Source: Halobellus limi
Lineage (GTDB): Archaea; Halobacteriota; Halobacteria; Halobacteriales; Haloferacaceae
Reading direction: 5' to 3'
Assembly: GCF_004799685.1 (NCBI RefSeq)
Contig: NZ_CP031311.1
Coordinates: forward strand, 1,922,001-1,986,000
DNA length: 64,000 nucleotides
Shown here: positions 61,615 to 64,000 of the stretch, piece after piece
Layout of the letters: every line of letters starts with the position of its first letter
Numbering within the stretch: the stretch's first letter is position 1
The notes under the pieces: model-generated
Seen by the model: the letters and a program-made list of their open reading frames with translations, nothing else
What the model was told of the DNA's origin: nothing
The model's database searches: none
Program-made: the position numbers and the translations under genes

Positions 61615-62592
61615 ATGGAGTACACGACGCTCGGCGAGACGGGCACGAAAGTCTCGAAGATCTGTCTGGGCTGTATGAGCTTCGGCGACAGCGACTGGCG
61701 CGAGTGGGTGCTCGATCCCGAGGAAGGAAAAGAACTCGTCGACCGGGCCATCGAACTGGGAGTGAACTTCTTCGACACCGCCAATATGTACTCAAACGGC
61801 GGGTCCGAGCGCGTCCTCGGCGAGGCGCTTTCCCACTATGACCGCGACGAGTTCGTCGTCGCCTCGAAGGTGTACTTCCAGATGGACGACGACGACCCCA
61901 ACTCGGGCGGCCTCTCGCGGAAGGCGATCGAACAGGAACTCGACAACTCGCTGGACCGGCTCGGGATGGACACCCTCGACCTGTTGCAGATCCACCGCTG
62001 GGACTACGACACGCCGATCGAACGGACGATGCGGACCCTCGACGACGCCGTGGACCGGGGGAAAGCGCGGTATCTGGGAGCGTCGTCGATGTGGGCCCAC
62101 CAGTTCGCCGAGGCGCAGCACGTCGCCGAGCGGGAGGGATTGACGCCGTTCTCGACGATGCAGAACCACTACAACCTCCTCTACCGGGAGGAAGAGCGCG
62201 AGATGCTGCCGCTGTGTGAGAAGCAGGGGGTCGGGGTCATCCCGTGGTCGCCGCTCGCTCGCGGGTGGCTCACCCGGCCGCACGAGGACTCGCGGTCGAC
62301 GACGCGGGGCGAGACCGACGACCACGCCCACCAGCACCCGTATCTGGAGGGCGGCGGCCGCGAGGTCAACGAGCGCGTGCAGGAACTCGCCGAGGAGAAG
62401 GGCGTGAAGATGGCGCAGATCGGCCTCGCGTGGCTGTTCGAGGACGATCGCGTCGACGCCCCGATCGTCGGGACCACGAGCGTCGAACACCTCGAAGACG
62501 CGGTCGAGGCGCTGTCGATCGACCTCTCGGCGTCCGACATCGAGTATCTCGAAGCGCCCTACGAGCCGGTCCGCGTCTCCGGCCACGAGTAA
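61615..62592 (+). CDS. Aldo/keto reductase
   Basis: A 325-residue NADPH-dependent TIM-barrel oxidoreductase. It has the catalytic set Asp in DTANMYS, the following Tyr, Lys in VVASKVY and His in LLQIHRWD. It is close to the YghZ/'Tas-like' branch by the segment GVIPWSPLARGWLTRP. It reduces aldehydes or ketones of unknown identity. Its end overlaps the convergent MFS gene by 34 bases. Confidence 0.95.
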   Translation: MEYTTLGETGTKVSKICLGCMSFGDSDWREWVLDPEEGKELVDRAIELGVNFFDTANMYSNGGSERVLGEALSHYDRDEFVVASKVYFQMDDDDPNSGGLSRKAIEQELDNSLDRLGMDTLDLLQIHRWDYDTPIERTMRTLDDAVDRGKARYLGASSMWAHQFAEAQHVAEREGLTPFSTMQNHYNLLYREEEREMLPLCEKQGVGVIPWSPLARGWLTRPHEDSRSTTRGETDDHAHQHPYLEGGGREVNERVQELAEEKGVKMAQIGLAWLFEDDRVDAPIVGTTSVEHLEDAVEALSIDLSASDIEYLEAPYEPVRVSGHE

Positions 62593-63827
62593 TCGGACTC
62601 CGAGTCGGAGTCAGATCCCGAAATCCGCCAGACCGCTCGCGCGGCGACGGTCGCGATCGCCACCTCCGAGAGGCCGACGACGAGGAACGCGGCGAGATAG
62701 CCCGCCGTCGACGTCGTCGTGCCACCCAGCAGAAAGCCCGCGAGGAACCCGAGGCTACCGAAGACGTTGAAGCCGCCGAGGGCCGCGCCGCGGGTCTCGA
62801 CGGAGGCGACGTCGGTCACGAGCGCCATCGTCGCGGGCGCGACGAGCGCACCGAGGGCGCCGACGGCGACCATCGCCGCGATCGCGACCCACAGGACCGG
62901 CGCGACGCCGACGGCGACGATCCCGAGCCCGTAGCAGATCGAGCCGACGATCACCGGGACGGCCCGCCCGACCCGGTCCGAGAGCACCCCCGCAGGGTAC
63001 TGCAACAGTGCGAACGGGACGAAGAAGGCGGCGAGCGCCAACCCCGCACCCGCGGCGTCCAGCCCGAACGACTCCCGAAAGTAGTAGACGCCCACGAGCG
63101 CGAAGAATCCCGCGGTCATCCGGTCGATGAACCCGAACGCGTAGGGGACGGCGAGCACCGGTCGCCGCCTGAGCCGACCGAGCACGTCGGCGACACGGAG
63201 GCGTTCGCCACTCGGGAGTTCCTCCGAAACCGTCGCGAACAGGACCGCGACCGCGACGAGCGTGGCGGCGGCCGCGTACAGGGGGTACAGGGGATCCGCG
63301 TCGGCGAGGCGGCCGCCGACGACCGAGCCGAGCGCCGCGCCGAGGCCGATCGCGATCCCCGCCGCGCCCATGTTCCGTCCGTTCCCCCCGGCGAGGTCCG
63401 CGAGCGCCGTGATGGCCAGAGAGAACGCGCCGATCGTCGCGGCGCCGCCGAGGAGACGGACGACGAGGACGCCCGCGAACGGGAGCCCGATAGTCGGCGC
63501 CGCCGCGAGGACGAGATACCCCGCCGCGCCGCCGAGCGCCCCCGCCGCGGCCAGCGGCATCCGCCGCCCGACGGCGTCGCTGGCGGCGCCCCACACGCTG
63601 GCGAAGGCGACGAAGGCGGCGAACTCGGCGACGAGGAACCACATCCCCGCGCGGATGGTCCCGCCGCCGCCGAGGGCGCCGACGATGTCCTCGACGCCGG
63701 GGTACAGAAAGACCTGCGAGACGAGGACCCCCCAGACCCCGACGGCGAGCCGAATGCGAGTCCCGCGGCGTGTCACGGGGTGCGATTCGCCCTCCGCACA
63801 AATATCCGCGTCGTTTCCGGAGCCCAT
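62559..63827 (-). CDS. MFS transporter
   Basis: A 422-residue transporter with 12 predicted helices in two bundles. The loop 2-3 motif reads GAASDAVGRRMPL and the matching loop in the second half reads GVLSDRVGRAVPV, both close to the family GxxxDRxGRR pattern. It is probably a drug or metabolite exporter of the DHA1 type. It is convergent with the AKR gene. Confidence 0.92.
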   Translation of the reverse strand: MGSGNDADICAEGESHPVTRRGTRIRLAVGVWGVLVSQVFLYPGVEDIVGALGGGGTIRAGMWFLVAEFAAFVAFASVWGAASDAVGRRMPLAAAGALGGAAGYLVLAAAPTIGLPFAGVLVVRLLGGAATIGAFSLAITALADLAGGNGRNMGAAGIAIGLGAALGSVVGGRLADADPLYPLYAAAATLVAVAVLFATVSEELPSGERLRVADVLGRLRRRPVLAVPYAFGFIDRMTAGFFALVGVYYFRESFGLDAAGAGLALAAFFVPFALLQYPAGVLSDRVGRAVPVIVGSICYGLGIVAVGVAPVLWVAIAAMVAVGALGALVAPATMALVTDVASVETRGAALGGFNVFGSLGFLAGFLLGGTTTSTAGYLAAFLVVGLSEVAIATVAARAVWRISGSDSDSESDYSWPETRTGS

Positions 63828-63863
63828 CCGAATTCACTTAGCCGTCCGCCGCGTACGTCGGGT

Positions 63864-64000
63864 ATGTTCGGCGGGGAAGACGAGACGAGCCGGCGGGCCG
63901 TCCTGAAGGGTGCCGTCGCCGTCGGCGGCGCGGCGGCGCTGTCGGCGTGTCTGGAGGAGACCGAGCCGGAACCGGTGCCGAGCGGTCCCGACGACCCGTC
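63864..64000 (+). CDS. Tat-exported lipoprotein, N-terminal part only
   Basis: The first 45 or so codons are present and the gene runs off the window. The start is MFGGEDETSRRAVLKGAVAV, with a twin-arginine motif (SRRAVLK) and a lipobox ending at the Cys of LSACLEE. An acidic, proline-rich linker follows. The protein is secreted folded and lipid-anchored. The mature domain is not in the window, so no function can be given. Confidence 0.85.
   Translation, partial: MFGGEDETSRRAVLKGAVAVGGAAALSACLEETEPEPVPSGPDDP

Overview
The window is chromosomal DNA of a halophilic archaeon (class Halobacteria). The evidence is a GC-rich sequence with strongly acidic proteins, TATA-like boxes 22 to 35 bases before start codons that often leave no 5' leader, a TFB transcription factor, HalX, HalOD1 and Bat-type regulatory domains, an archaeal PyrB/PyrI pair, Tat lipoproteins, an Agl23-like protein and a menaquinone (men) gene set. 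I cannot name the genus. I see no rRNA, tRNA, CRISPR array or transposase.

Positions 1 to 24.3 kb form an accessory catabolic region. It holds two NitT/TauT-type ABC importer modules (two ATPases, three permeases, one Tat lipoprotein binding protein), a DMT exporter, a DASS/SLC13 carrier, an SDR oxidoreductase, a TPP-dependent decarboxylase-like enzyme and an aldehyde:ferredoxin oxidoreductase-like protein. These are followed by a nearly complete catechol meta-cleavage set: two extradiol dioxygenase-like VOC proteins, an aldehyde dehydrogenase, a DmpH-like decarboxylase, a DmpE-like hydratase, a DmpG aldolase and an acylating acetaldehyde dehydrogenase. A small VOC protein, an ACMSD-like amidohydrolase and an IclR regulator complete it. 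The likely flow is uptake of an aromatic or other organic acid, side-chain removal, ring cleavage, the 4-oxalocrotonate branch, then pyruvate and acetyl-CoA.

Positions 24.5 to 31 kb carry housekeeping genes: glutamate dehydrogenase (frameshifted), pyrB-pyrI, small membrane proteins, an unknown 282-residue protein and menA-menC. From about 31.1 to 36.3 kb an AT-richer island separates menC-menA from menB-menD-menF. It holds a CPBP protease overlapping a sensor-domain membrane protein, an OB-fold-like protein, a Bat-type regulator, a HalOD1-like protein and small membrane proteins. It is bounded by imperfect inverted repeats.

Positions 36.3 to 64 kb are core and stress genes: menB-menD-menF (menF frameshifted), a molybdopterin oxidoreductase, an RHH protein and UPF0058, a rhomboid protease, a METTL5-like methyltransferase, an SMR transporter, a secreted nuclease, TFB, an Agl23-like protein, UspA, a 2Fe-2S ferredoxin, a HemAT globin transducer, an enolase-superfamily enzyme, an MBL hydrolase, CspA, an FeS photolyase, a HalX regulator, creatininase, a bactofilin-like protein, an AKR and an MFS transporter. 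The window ends inside a Tat lipoprotein gene.

Two window-wide patterns stand out. Three conserved enzymes (Gdh, MenA, MenF) each lack one base in a six-base G or C run. At least nine loci carry short tandem repeats (19 to 30 base units) at gene 3' ends or gene junctions, several spanning the stop codon.
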